Below are positions 7,113 through 15,411 of a stretch of DNA of 24,192 nt, one piece after another. Source of the DNA: Clostridiaceae bacterium (GTDB lineage: Bacteria > Bacillota > Clostridia > UBA1212 > DUPL01); NCBI GenBank assembly GCA_012522035.1, contig JAAYLF010000258.1, forward strand, positions 1 through 24,192. Direction: 5' to 3'. Below the pieces are notes generated by a model. The model searched no databases, was not told where the DNA came from, and was given only the letters and a program-made list of their open reading frames with translations. A program made the translations under genes and the position numbers. Numbering within the stretch: position 1 is the first letter of the stretch; the number at the start of each line of letters is the position of its first letter.

Positions 7113-8945
7113 ATGGCAAAAAAAGCAGCAAGCTTCATACTATGCATTGTATTAATTACAGGAATGATGCTGTATCCGACACATGCGGAAAGTATTGAGT
7201 ACAATGTACCAGAATACATCAGAGTTGCACTCAAGTACGATAATACCGCTCTGGATTTCGTATACGTTCGTTCGGATACGGGAGGTACTGTGGGCATTGT
7301 TCTTGATGACAATCACATAGAGATGAACATCTTCAGCGCCAGTGACGTTGTGGAAGTTGTAAGTGACAGCAATTATCACCTCATAATCGGCGAGGAATTT
7401 GACACCTATGATGAAGTAATGGAATTCATCGAGGTTTTGGAAGAGCATGCCGGTTATGACTTTTCGATTCCCATCTTCCCCCTTTACAAAGGAAAATGGG
7501 TTGCTGCCGCTTCAATTTACACGGAAGAACCTGTCATGGAGGAAACAATGGCTGACAACGGCATTGACGAGTATGCCATACTGTATGAAACCTTTGCCCT
7601 TGCCGATCTGATTGACACTCCGGAAGGAAAAGAAGAAGGTCCGTCCTGGCCGGTAACCCCTTACAAAACCGAAAGGTTTGCCATGAGAGCGGAAATTGAA
7701 GGCACTCCCCTTTTTGCCGTATCCGATCCTGACAATGCCGTCAGCGTGAGGATAAAGCCCCAGGATACAGGCAACCCGGATGTCATACCGCTGCTTAGGC
7801 TTTATGAAATCTCACAGCCGGAGGCATTAAGATTCCGTTCCCGCTATAGAGGCGTGTTTGATGTTCACAGACAAGAGATGCTGAAAAAAGACAGTTTTGT
7901 CGTTGTTAACAAGGTTAAACTTGAAGAGTATCTCTACAGCGTTGTACACATGGAAATGTCTGCCGGATACGATCACCAGTATGATGAAAGAATAGAGGCA
8001 TTAAAAGTACAAGCCATTGTAGCAAGAACTTTTGCTGTTAAAATGGTGGAGATGAAAAGCTATCAGAAATACAGGGCGGATATAGAGAACACAACAATCA
8101 CGCAAGTATATCCCGGATACACCCATGCAAACGGCAACATGGGCGAGTGGAACAACACCAACGCTGCGGTGAACCTGACAAGAGGACAAGTTCTCATGTA
8201 TGACGGAAAACTAGCAACAAACATATACTATCACTCAAACAGCGGAGGCTTTACCGAACACCCCATATATGTGTGGTACAGAGGCGGAAACTATCCTCCT
8301 TACGTTGTTTCAAAACCAGACCCATATACGGAACTTGCCCCGAGGGAATGGTCCAACTCGTTTACAGGCAGGAGCATACAGGATGCCATAAGAAACTATG
8401 TTGCAGATATTACAAGAACTTCTGACGGTTCATATACCGACATAGGGAATATCAAGTACATTAATGTAGTTGAACGTTCCACTGCAGGAAGAACGACGGA
8501 AACACTGATAGAAGGAACCAATGCCAGCTTTGTACTGAGAAACGAGCAAAACAGATGGGTGTATTCTCTCATGGGCAACATGTACAATTACGAGGTTGAC
8601 GACAGGATAAGGATTGTCGACCAGAGAGACGGGGAGAAGAAGTTTTTAAGCGATAGAGCCAGAAAGGTGTTTGAAGGAGAGTACTTTACCAAGGAGTACC
8701 TTGGAGACAAATATGGCGTGGTTGCTGAAAACGGCCATGTTTATGAAAGAATAAAGGTATATGATTCTGACAATCAAACAATAATTATTAACGGAAAAGG
8801 TTCCGGACATGGTGTTGGAATGAGCCAGCACGGTGCCCAGCAGATGAGCAAACTGGGAATGACCAGCGAGGAGATTATAAATTTCTATTTCCCAGGAGTT
8901 ACAATTAGTGATAGAAAGCAGGAAAATGATATAAATGAAGGTTAG
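7113..8945 (+). CDS. SpoIID/LytB-domain peptidoglycan protein
   Basis: A secreted 610-residue protein: signal peptide of about 25 residues (basic MAKK, hydrophobic core, likely cut after Thr-His-Ala), an N-terminal region of about 220 residues of unknown role, and a SpoIID/LytB domain from about 255 to the C-terminus. Visible domain marks are VVHMEM with the glutamate expected for lytic transglycosylase catalysis, EALKVQAIVARTFA, the YYHSNSGG motif and GKGSGHGVGMSQHGA near the end. SpoIID itself strips peptides-free glycan during engulfment in sporulation; this longer homologue may act in sporulation or wall turnover. A TTG at 7104 is too close to the AGGAAAGG at 7095-7102, so the ATG at 7113 is chosen. 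The end overlaps queA by 11 bases. Confidence 0.88.
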   Translation: MAKKAASFILCIVLITGMMLYPTHAESIEYNVPEYIRVALKYDNTALDFVYVRSDTGGTVGIVLDDNHIEMNIFSASDVVEVVSDSNYHLIIGEEFDTYDEVMEFIEVLEEHAGYDFSIPIFPLYKGKWVAAASIYTEEPVMEETMADNGIDEYAILYETFALADLIDTPEGKEEGPSWPVTPYKTERFAMRAEIEGTPLFAVSDPDNAVSVRIKPQDTGNPDVIPLLRLYEISQPEALRFRSRYRGVFDVHRQEMLKKDSFVVVNKVKLEEYLYSVVHMEMSAGYDHQYDERIEALKVQAIVARTFAVKMVEMKSYQKYRADIENTTITQVYPGYTHANGNMGEWNNTNAAVNLTRGQVLMYDGKLATNIYYHSNSGGFTEHPIYVWYRGGNYPPYVVSKPDPYTELAPREWSNSFTGRSIQDAIRNYVADITRTSDGSYTDIGNIKYINVVERSTAGRTTETLIEGTNASFVLRNEQNRWVYSLMGNMYNYEVDDRIRIVDQRDGEKKFLSDRARKVFEGEYFTKEYLGDKYGVVAENGHVYERIKVYDSDNQTIIINGKGSGHGVGMSQHGAQQMSKLGMTSEEIINFYFPGVTISDRKQENDINEG

Positions 8946-9960
8946 CGACTTTTATTACGATCTACCCGAGGAGTTAATTGCCCAGAAACCTCTTGAAGAC
9001 AGGGCCTCCTCAAGGCTGATGGTTCTTGATAAAAAAACCGGACAGGTAACCCACTGTGTTTTTAGAGACATAAAAAATTTTTTAAGAAAGGGAGACTGTC
9101 TGGTTCTCAATGACACAAAGGTAATACCGGCAAGACTATATGGCAGGAAAGAGAACCAGCAATCCAGAATCGAGTTTGTTCTGATAAAAAACCACACTCA
9201 AAACATATGGGAAGTAATTGTAAGACCCGGAAAGAAAGTTAGGCCGGGTTCTTGCATTGTATTTGGAGAAGGAGAACTGAAAGCCTACGTTCATGAAATT
9301 CTTGAAAATGGCAACAGAATTGTGGAATTTGAATACGATGGTATATTTGAAGAAGTATTGGACGAAGTAGGCCTTATCCCTATTCCTCCATATATCACGG
9401 AACAACTTGATGATCCGGACAGGTATCAAACCGTGTATGCAAGGGAGAAAGGTTCCAGTGCAGCACCTACCGCAGGTCTTCACTTCACGGATAAACTCCT
9501 TGAAGAAATCAAGGAAATGGGAGTTGACATTGCCTATGTCACGCTGCATGTGGGACTTGGCACCTTCAGGCCTGTAAAGGTGGAGAATGTGGAAGATCAC
9601 TACATGCACACGGAATATTATGAAATAAAAGAGGAGAATGCAAAGCTAATCAACGAAGCAAGAAATGCAGGCGGCAGGATTTTCTGTGTAGGCACCACCT
9701 CCTGCAGGGTTCTTGAATCCGTTGCGGATGAAAACGGTTTTGTGAAAGCAGAAAAGGGAGAAACCAACATTTTCATATACCCCGGACACAAATTCAAGAT
9801 AGTCGATGCTTTGATTACAAATTTCCACCTTCCCGAATCAACACTCATAATGCTGGTTAGCAGCCTGGCAGGCAGGGAGAACATATTAAATGCATACAAG
9901 GAAGCAGTGGAAAAAAGGTACCGATTCTTCAGTTTTGGAGACGCCATGCTTATTATCTAA
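8935..9960 (+). CDS. queA: tRNA preQ1(34) S-adenosylmethionine ribosyltransferase-isomerase
   Basis: QueA transfers and rearranges the ribosyl part of S-adenosylmethionine onto preQ1 in the wobble position of GUN-anticodon tRNAs, giving epoxyqueuosine. The 341 residues match the family end to end: the N-terminal MKVSDFYYDLPEELIAQKPL, the RDI/DCLVLNDTKVIPARL segment, IPIPPYI, GSSAAPTAGLHFT, the VTLHVGLGTFRPV strand, and FHLPESTLIMLVS near the C-terminus. Length is normal. It starts inside the end of the SpoIID-family gene and is followed by tgt, which carries out the step before it. Because tgt is interrupted in this sequence, QueA may have no substrate unless the stop is suppressed or an error. 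Confidence 0.97.
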   Translation: MKVSDFYYDLPEELIAQKPLEDRASSRLMVLDKKTGQVTHCVFRDIKNFLRKGDCLVLNDTKVIPARLYGRKENQQSRIEFVLIKNHTQNIWEVIVRPGKKVRPGSCIVFGEGELKAYVHEILENGNRIVEFEYDGIFEEVLDEVGLIPIPPYITEQLDDPDRYQTVYAREKGSSAAPTAGLHFTDKLLEEIKEMGVDIAYVTLHVGLGTFRPVKVENVEDHYMHTEYYEIKEENAKLINEARNAGGRIFCVGTTSCRVLESVADENGFVKAEKGETNIFIYPGHKFKIVDALITNFHLPESTLIMLVSSLAGRENILNAYKEAVEKRYRFFSFGDAMLII

Positions 9961-9989
9961 TTGATTTTTCTTCAAAAACATGATAATAT
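9961..9989 (+). promoter_or_regulatory. Candidate promoter upstream of tgt
   Basis: TTGATT (9961-9966), 17-base spacer, TGA-TAATAT (9981-9989), an extended -10. It lies straight after the queA stop and would give a leader of about 30 bases to tgt, so tgt-yajC-asd could be read separately from queA. Confidence 0.4.
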
Positions 9990-10024
9990 TTTACATTCAT
10001 AAAAAAATTTTAAAGGAGTAACAG

Positions 10025-11143
10025 ATGCCAGCTGTCAGATACGAGTTGATTAAAACTTGCAAGCAGTCAGGAGCAAGGCTTGGAAAACTGCATACACCCC
10101 ACGGAACGTTTGATACCCCCATGCTCATGCCTGTTGGCACACAAGCGTAAGTAAAAGTCATATCACCAGAAGAACTTAAGGAACTGGGTGCTGGAGTTAT
10201 TCTTTCCAACAACTACCACCTGTATTTGAGGCCTGGTCATGAACTGGTTAAAGAAGCAGGAGGACTTCACAAGTTTATGAACTGGGACAGAGGCATACTT
10301 ACCGACAGTGGCGGCTTTCAGGTCTTTTCACTCAGCAAGTTGAGAAAAATAACTGAGGAAGGAGTCCACTTCAATTCCCATCTGGACGGTTCAAAACATT
10401 TTCTATCTCCTGAGAAGGTAATGGAAATTGAAAATGCACTGGGTGCGGATATAATTATGGCGTTTGACGAATGCACACCCTACCCTTTTTCCTACGAATA
10501 CACCAGGGATTCTGCAAACAGAACTGCAAGATGGGCCGAAAGATGTCTGAAAAGCCATAAAAACACTGACAAGCAGTCTTTGTTTGGTATAGTGCAGGGA
10601 GGAATGTATGCCGATTTGAGGCAGATGTCTGCCAGGGACATTGTATCCTTAGGTTTTGACGGATATGCCATTGGAGGACTAAGTGTCGGCGAACCCGGAC
10701 CGCTTATGTATGAAATGCTTGAAGCAACAGTTCCTTTACTACCTGACGACAAGGCCAGATATCTTATGGGTGTTGGAAGTCCTGATTACCTTATTGAAGG
10801 CTCTATCAGGGGAATTGACATGTTTGACTGCGTATTGCCCACCAGAATAGGCAGAAACGGAACTGCAATGACTTCAAGGGGAAGGGTTATTGTAAGGGAT
10901 GCCAAGTACGCAAGAGACTTCTCCCCTATTGATCCGGAATGCGACTGTTATGCATGCAGAAACTATACAAGAGCGTATATAAGGCATCTTGTAAAAGCGG
11001 GTGAAATGTTCGGGCTGAGACTTGTTACAATTCACAACATTTATTTTCTGTTAAACTTGATGAAATCCATCAGACAAGCTATAATTAATGACAGGCTGCT
11101 TGATTTTAAAGTAGAATTCTTTGAAAAATACGGCCTTAAATAG
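10025..11143 (+). pseudogene. tgt: tRNA-guanine transglycosylase gene interrupted by an in-frame TAA
   Basis: Tgt exchanges guanine 34 of GUN tRNAs for preQ1. The gene starts at the ATG at 10025 (AAGGAG upstream) and would make about 372 residues. Codon 42 is TAA (10148-10150), placed where the family has the Thr of the conserved GTQATVK segment; both sides are in the same frame, so it is a nonsense change, not a frameshift. Nine codons before the HLYLRPG motif the family Thr of SNTYHL is Asn. Everything after is intact: DSGGFQVFSL with the catalytic Asp, AFDEC, GGLSVGE, FDCVLPTR with the nucleophile Asp, and the zinc ligands Cys-x-Cys-x2-Cys plus the later His. A TTG restart at 10226 would lose the conserved N-terminus and is unlikely to give active enzyme. 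Confidence 0.88.
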
Positions 11144-11172
11144 ATGACATTAGATAACTTGGAGGTTAATAT

Positions 11173-11595
11173 ATGAAGAAAATAAAAAAGATATTATTCA
11201 CAACGGCGATTACGGCGGGAACATTTATGAACTTTGTAGCTTTAGCTGCTGAAGAAACCCCCGGTGCGGACCAGGATGCTCCAAAAGGCGGTCTTTTGGG
11301 AGGATTTCTCCCCATCATTGCAATGTATGCGCTTTTGTTTGCAGCCATGTATTTCATTTTGATTCGCCCTCAAAGAAAAAGACAGAAGAAAGAAGAAGAA
11401 CTCCGCAGCAGTGTAATTCTTGGTGACAACATTACAACCATCGGTGGAATAACAGGACGTGTTGTTCAGATAAAAGACGATGAAATAACTATCGAGTCAT
11501 CCATCGACAGAACCCTTTTGACATTCAAGAAATGGGCAATAAGAGATGTTCAGAAACTTGTAACTGATGATGAAGAGAAGAAATATAAACAATAA
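11173..11595 (+). CDS. yajC: Preprotein translocase subunit YajC
   Basis: YajC is a small membrane accessory of the Sec translocon (SecDF-YajC). The 140 residues contain the family core: a transmembrane helix at about 46-65 ending in the signature FILIRPQRKRQKK, followed by a cytoplasmic domain with LGDNITTIGGITGRVVQIKDDEITIE. Compared with many YajC proteins there is an extra N-terminal hydrophobic stretch (about residues 7-26) that looks like a signal peptide and ends in ALAAEE, plus an acidic linker. GGAGG precedes the ATG by about eight bases. The tgt-yajC order is common in bacteria, which supports both calls. Confidence 0.95.
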   Translation: MKKIKKILFTTAITAGTFMNFVALAAEETPGADQDAPKGGLLGGFLPIIAMYALLFAAMYFILIRPQRKRQKKEEELRSSVILGDNITTIGGITGRVVQIKDDEITIESSIDRTLLTFKKWAIRDVQKLVTDDEEKKYKQ

Positions 11596-11638
11596 AAAAT
11601 CAAATCTCATATACTAATATACGGGAGGTTAATTCTTT

Positions 11639-12709
11639 ATGAAAAGAAGAGTCGGAGTACTCGGAGCAACCGGTATGGTTGGTCAACGTTTCTTAAGCCT
11701 GTTGGATAATCATCCATGGTTTGATGTGAAAGTTGTAGCTGCAAGTGCAAGATCTGCGGGAAAAACATATGAAGAAGCAGTGGGAGACAGATGGAAGCTG
11801 AAAACTCCCATGCCTGAGTATGTAAAGAATATGGTTGTCAAAGACGCCAATGACGTTGACAGTATTGCCAGCGAAGTGGATTTCGTTTTTTGTGCTGTTG
11901 ATATGAAGAAGGAAGAGATCAAGGAGCTCGAGGAGAAATATGCAAAGGCCGAATGTCCTGTTGTGTCAAACAATAGCGCTCACAGGTTTACTCCTGACGT
12001 TCCCATGATTGTTCCTGAAATAAATCCTGAGCATGCAGCCATAATCCCCTGGCAGAAAAAGCGTTTGGGAACAAAGAGAGGATTTATAAGTGTAAAGTCG
12101 AACTGCTCTCTCCAAAGCTATATTCCAGCTCTTCATCCATTAAGAGGCTTTGGACTTGACAAGGTTTTGGTAACCACATATCAGGCAATTTCCGGTGCAG
12201 GAAAGGATTTCGATTCCTGGCCTGAAATGATAGACAATATTATTCCATACATTGGAGGAGAAGAAGAAAAGTCTGAAGTCGAGCCATTGAAACTCTTTGG
12301 AAGTGTTCAGAATGGTGAAATTGTTTTGGCAAGAAGACCTTTCATAACTGCTCAATGTATTAGAGTTCCAGTACTTGACGGACATATGGCTTGTGTGTTT
12401 GCATCCTTTGACACAAAGCCACAAATTGATGAAATAATTGACATATGGAACAACTATAAAGGACGCGCGCAAGAGCTCGAGCTGCCAAGCGCACCACGCC
12501 ATTTCCTTAAGTATTTCACTGAGGAAAACAGACCGCAAACAAGACTTGACCGCGATTATGAGAACGGCATGGGTGTTACAATTGGCCGTCTCAGGGAAGA
12601 TACCCAATACGACATCAAGTTTGTATGTCTCTCCCACAATACGGTAAGAGGCGCTGCTGGCGGTGCAATTCTTATGGCTGAGCTCCTTTGCAAGGAAGGC
12701 TATATGTAA
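11639..12709 (+). CDS. asd: Aspartate-semialdehyde dehydrogenase (archaeal/fungal-type)
   Basis: Reduces aspartyl phosphate to aspartate semialdehyde with NADPH, the branch point to lysine/diaminopimelate, threonine and methionine. The 356 residues start with the nucleotide-binding GATGMVG (9-15) and carry the catalytic cysteine at about 156 in SNCSLQ, followed by TYQAISGAGKD. Later motifs include RVPVLDGH and the C-terminal HNTVRGAAGGAIL. The overall pattern is that of the archaeal/fungal class rather than the classical E. coli-like enzyme. GGGAGG lies ten bases upstream of the ATG. The gene is the first of asd-dapA-dapB, all in one direction with gaps of 30-55 bases, so co-transcription is likely. 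Confidence 0.96.
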   Translation: MKRRVGVLGATGMVGQRFLSLLDNHPWFDVKVVAASARSAGKTYEEAVGDRWKLKTPMPEYVKNMVVKDANDVDSIASEVDFVFCAVDMKKEEIKELEEKYAKAECPVVSNNSAHRFTPDVPMIVPEINPEHAAIIPWQKKRLGTKRGFISVKSNCSLQSYIPALHPLRGFGLDKVLVTTYQAISGAGKDFDSWPEMIDNIIPYIGGEEEKSEVEPLKLFGSVQNGEIVLARRPFITAQCIRVPVLDGHMACVFASFDTKPQIDEIIDIWNNYKGRAQELELPSAPRHFLKYFTEENRPQTRLDRDYENGMGVTIGRLREDTQYDIKFVCLSHNTVRGAAGGAILMAELLCKEGYM

Positions 12710-12739
12710 TCTTGTACACATTAAAAGGGGATGTCTTTT

Positions 12740-13630
12740 ATGAAAGAAAAAATATTTCAAGGTTCCGGAGTTGCAATTGTCACTCCTTTTACAGATGATG
12801 GAATAAACTATGATAAGCTGGGAGAGCTGATTGAATTTCAAATTAGCGAAGGTACCGATGCAATAATCATATGCGGAACCACCGGTGAAGCCTCCACAAT
12901 GCCGGATGAGGAACATTTGGATGTAATTCGCTATGCAGTGGAAAAAGTGGCAAAAAGGGTTCCCGTTATTGCAGGTACTGGCAGCAACGACACAAAACAC
13001 GCTGTAAAGCTCAGTACGGAAGCTGAGAAGCTGGGTGCGGATGCTCTTTTGTCTGTTACACCCTACTACAACAAGACAACACAAGCAGGACTTTACGAGC
13101 ACTTCAAAGCAATTGCAGAGAGTGTATCAGTACCCATAATACTCTACAATGTGCCCAGCAGAACAAACCTGAACATAGACCCTGCAACATATGAAAAGCT
13201 TTGCAAGATACCAAACATCAACGCAGTGAAGGAATGCAATCTTATGCAGGTGCCTGAAACAGTAAAGAGATGTGGCGACGAGCTCAACCTCTATTCAGGA
13301 GAAGATGGAAATGTCTACTTCCTGCTTGCAGCTGGCGGCCTTGGAGTTATTAGTGTTATGGCAAATATAATTCCAAAGTTCACTCATGAGCTGGTAGCCA
13401 GCTATTTAAGAGGAGAGACGGAGAAATCATGGAAGATGCAGCTTCAATGTCTAGATCTTGTAAAAGCGCTTTTCTGTGAAGTAAATCCCATACCAGTAAA
13501 AGAAGCCTTGAACTACATGGGATTTAATGTTGGGCCATGCCGCATGCCTCTGGTTGGCATGAGCGAGAAAAACAAAGAATTCCTCATAAGGGAATTGAAC
13601 AATTTTGGCATAAAAGCATATATACATTAG
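12740..13630 (+). CDS. dapA: 4-hydroxy-tetrahydrodipicolinate synthase
   Basis: Condenses pyruvate with aspartate semialdehyde, the first committed step of diaminopimelate/lysine synthesis; a cytoplasmic TIM-barrel enzyme. The 296 residues hold the family landmarks: GTTGE at 46-50 (the second Thr is in the proton relay), TPYYNKTTQ with the relay Tyr, YNVPSRT with the catalytic Tyr136 and the carboxylate-binding Arg, and the Schiff-base Lys164 in AVKECN. An ATG at 12731 directly abuts the AAAAGGGG, leaving no spacing, whereas the ATG at 12740 lies nine bases from it; 12740 is chosen. The product of the preceding asd is its substrate. A strong hairpin starts at the base after its stop. Confidence 0.96.
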   Translation: MKEKIFQGSGVAIVTPFTDDGINYDKLGELIEFQISEGTDAIIICGTTGEASTMPDEEHLDVIRYAVEKVAKRVPVIAGTGSNDTKHAVKLSTEAEKLGADALLSVTPYYNKTTQAGLYEHFKAIAESVSVPIILYNVPSRTNLNIDPATYEKLCKIPNINAVKECNLMQVPETVKRCGDELNLYSGEDGNVYFLLAAGGLGVISVMANIIPKFTHELVASYLRGETEKSWKMQLQCLDLVKALFCEVNPIPVKEALNYMGFNVGPCRMPLVGMSEKNKEFLIRELNNFGIKAYIH

Positions 13631-13659
13631 AATACGGAAAACTCCACGTTTTCCGTATT
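13631..13659 (+). promoter_or_regulatory. Perfect 12-bp hairpin between dapA and dapB
   Basis: AATACGGAAAAC (13631-13642), loop TCCAC, GTTTTCCGTATT (13648-13659). The first arm begins immediately after the dapA TAG. The sequence after it is ATTATATATC, not a clean U-run, so full termination is uncertain. It may partly attenuate dapB, stabilise the upstream message or be a processing site. Confidence 0.6.
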
Positions 13660-13684
13660 ATTATATATCAAAGGAGAATCTGAC

Positions 13685-14443
13685 ATGACAAGAATACTCT
13701 TAAGCGGAGCAAACGGCAGAATGGGACAAGCAATCGTAAAACTGGCTGGAAGCAGAAACGACTGCAGAATTGTAGCAGGTGTTGACATCAACACAAATGA
13801 AAAAAATGATTTTGAAGTGTATGCCAGTTTTGCAGAAGTTCCCGAGAATCTGGATATTGATGTGATTATAGACTTTACAAACCCTTCCCTGTTAATTCCT
13901 CTTGCAGACTTTGCAAGAGACAGGAAAACTCCTCTTGTGGTGGCCACCACCGGATTGTCCAAGCAGGACATGGAGTATCTGCAAGAGACAGCAAAAACAA
14001 CAAGTGTTCTTTACTCGGCTAACATGTCCCTTGGCATATGCCTGCTTAAAGACCTTGTAAAAAGAGCGGTATTGTTCCTGGGTGAAGGCTTTGACATTGA
14101 AATTATTGAGAAGCATCACAACCAGAAACTTGATGCTCCAAGCGGAACTGCTTTGGTCCTTGCCGACTGTATAAATGCTGTCGATAACAACAAGTATGAG
14201 TATATTTATGACAGACATTCAAGAAAAGCAAAAAGAAGCCCACGAGAAATAGGCTTCAGTTCCATAAGAGGTGGCAATATCGTAGGCGATCATGATGTTA
14301 TATTTGCTGGCAACAATGAGATAATTGAAATAAGCCACAAGGCATTGTCAAGAGACATTTTTGCAGATGGTGCCCTTAGGGCGGCACTGTTCCTCAAGGA
14401 CAAGGAAACAGGCTTCTACACAATGGACGATCTCCTATCATGA
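13685..14443 (+). CDS. dapB: 4-hydroxy-tetrahydrodipicolinate reductase
   Basis: Reduces the DapA product with NAD(P)H in the diaminopimelate pathway. The 252 residues begin with the dinucleotide-binding GANGRMG (8-14), contain VIIDFT and the VATTGLS segment of the hinge, and have the signature EIIEKHHNQKLDAPSGTA (139-156) with the His pair, catalytic Lys148 and substrate-binding Ser/Gly/Thr. The C-terminal GGNIVGDHDVIF and FADGALRAALFL are also typical. AAGGAG lies eight bases before the ATG. It follows dapA after a 54-base gap occupied by a perfect hairpin. Its last codons overlap the end of a convergent gene by six bases. Confidence 0.96.
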   Translation: MTRILLSGANGRMGQAIVKLAGSRNDCRIVAGVDINTNEKNDFEVYASFAEVPENLDIDVIIDFTNPSLLIPLADFARDRKTPLVVATTGLSKQDMEYLQETAKTTSVLYSANMSLGICLLKDLVKRAVLFLGEGFDIEIIEKHHNQKLDAPSGTALVLADCINAVDNNKYEYIYDRHSRKAKRSPREIGFSSIRGGNIVGDHDVIFAGNNEIIEISHKALSRDIFADGALRAALFLKDKETGFYTMDDLLS

Positions 14444-14454
14444 AACATGATAGG
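14434..14454. other. Palindrome over the convergent dapB / 14438 gene ends
   Basis: CCTATCATG (14434-14442), AAA, CATGATAGG (14446-14454): a perfect 9-bp stem spanning both stop codons. No U-run follows on either strand, so it is at most a weak bidirectional terminator or message-end stabiliser. Confidence 0.4.
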
Positions 14455-15340
14455 CTGCCCATATCATGTCCCTGTCATACTCGGTAATATCGAGCGTGAT
14501 GGGGACATTCATTAATACGCCATCTATCATGACATTGGCCGACACATGAATTGTATTCACATCCTGTCCCAAAGACACAGTGTTAATTCCATACTCACTG
14601 TATAGAATCAGTACGGTTTCGTTGCCTTTCTTTCTGTACAAAAACTGGCGTTTGTCTTCCGGCTCGGTAGGTATCAGGAAGAAGTAATCTCCATACATGC
14701 ACTGGGTGTTGTCTATACCCGCATTCTGCTCTATTAGTTCTTCCATCGTAAGATTCTTTATGCTTTCATTAAACTCGAGCTGGGCCTTCTCAGGATATGC
14801 TCCAAAGTAGTTCTCTTCTTTTACATCTTCAAACCTTATTACCATGGCAGAAGTATATACCTCTTCCCTGGATATAGTAACGTCAGGTTCAACGTAGTAT
14901 CCCCCAACAAATATTAGAACTTCATAGACACTATAAACCCAATTGAACACAACTTCCTTGTTCTCATCAAGGAAAACGATTCTGCGATAGTGATCGCTTT
15001 CAAGCTCCCTTACTTTGCCAAGATTCAAGTCCAGATTGTATCTTTTGGCCAAAGTCTCCCCATTGATGTTTGGATCATTGAACACATAAGCATACGCAAA
15101 ATCAATGTCATTGAAAATGTCTTTCAATACAACTGTTTCATTTTCTTCAAACAATTCCTTCATTCTGAGAATATATTTGTCTTCTTTCTTTTCATTCTGC
15201 TGTCTTAATATATCCATCCTGCTGGCCAAATCAGGGAGTATGACCGCCGTACATATCATGAACAAAAGAAAGATCGATAAAACAATTGTAAGAAAAGTCT
15301 TGGGTTTTGTGTATCTATATCTTTTTTGCATTAGTATCAT
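14438..15340 (-). CDS. Membrane-anchored extracytoplasmic protein of unknown function
   Basis: A 300-residue protein with a basic N-terminus (QKRYRYTKPK), one transmembrane helix at about 15-36, a short charged coiled-coil-like stretch (RMDILRQQNEKKEDKYI) and an extracytoplasmic domain of about 230 residues rich in beta strands and aromatic residues. I do not recognise a family. The ATG at 15340 has AAGGA five bases upstream; a second in-frame ATG at 15331 is further away than usual. It lies downstream of purF on the same strand with a 71-base gap that contains a tandem 16-bp repeat, and is convergent with dapB. No functional link to either neighbour is evident. Confidence 0.75.
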   Translation of the reverse strand: MILMQKRYRYTKPKTFLTIVLSIFLLFMICTAVILPDLASRMDILRQQNEKKEDKYILRMKELFEENETVVLKDIFNDIDFAYAYVFNDPNINGETLAKRYNLDLNLGKVRELESDHYRRIVFLDENKEVVFNWVYSVYEVLIFVGGYYVEPDVTISREEVYTSAMVIRFEDVKEENYFGAYPEKAQLEFNESIKNLTMEELIEQNAGIDNTQCMYGDYFFLIPTEPEDKRQFLYRKKGNETVLILYSEYGINTVSLGQDVNTIHVSANVMIDGVLMNVPITLDITEYDRDMIWAAYHVS

Positions 15341-15354
15341 TCCATTCCTTCATT

Positions 15355-15386
15355 TATACTGCATATTTTATATACTGCATATTTTA
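15355..15386. repeat. Tandem 16-bp duplication
   Basis: TATACTGCATATTTTA occurs twice back to back (15355-15370 and 15371-15386) in the gap between purF and the 14438-15340 gene. On the minus strand each copy supplies a TATAAAAT-like box, so it could duplicate a -10 element for the downstream gene, but no good -35 is seen. Confidence 0.8.
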
Positions 15387-15411
15387 CACAAGAAGATCAA
15401 ACATTACAAAC

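Noticed and set aside
10025..10225. Frameshift as the cause of the tgt interruption
   Set aside because: Conserved residues on both sides of the TAA are in the same frame, so no indel is needed; only codon 42 is altered.
11596..11638. Lysine riboswitch or T-box ahead of asd-dapA-dapB
   Set aside because: The gap after yajC is 43 bases with no matching structure.
12140..13102. A 320-codon open frame on the minus strand
   Set aside because: It lies wholly antisense to asd and dapA, whose products are clear full-length enzymes; it shows no domain, no ribosome binding site and a composition expected of a shadow frame.
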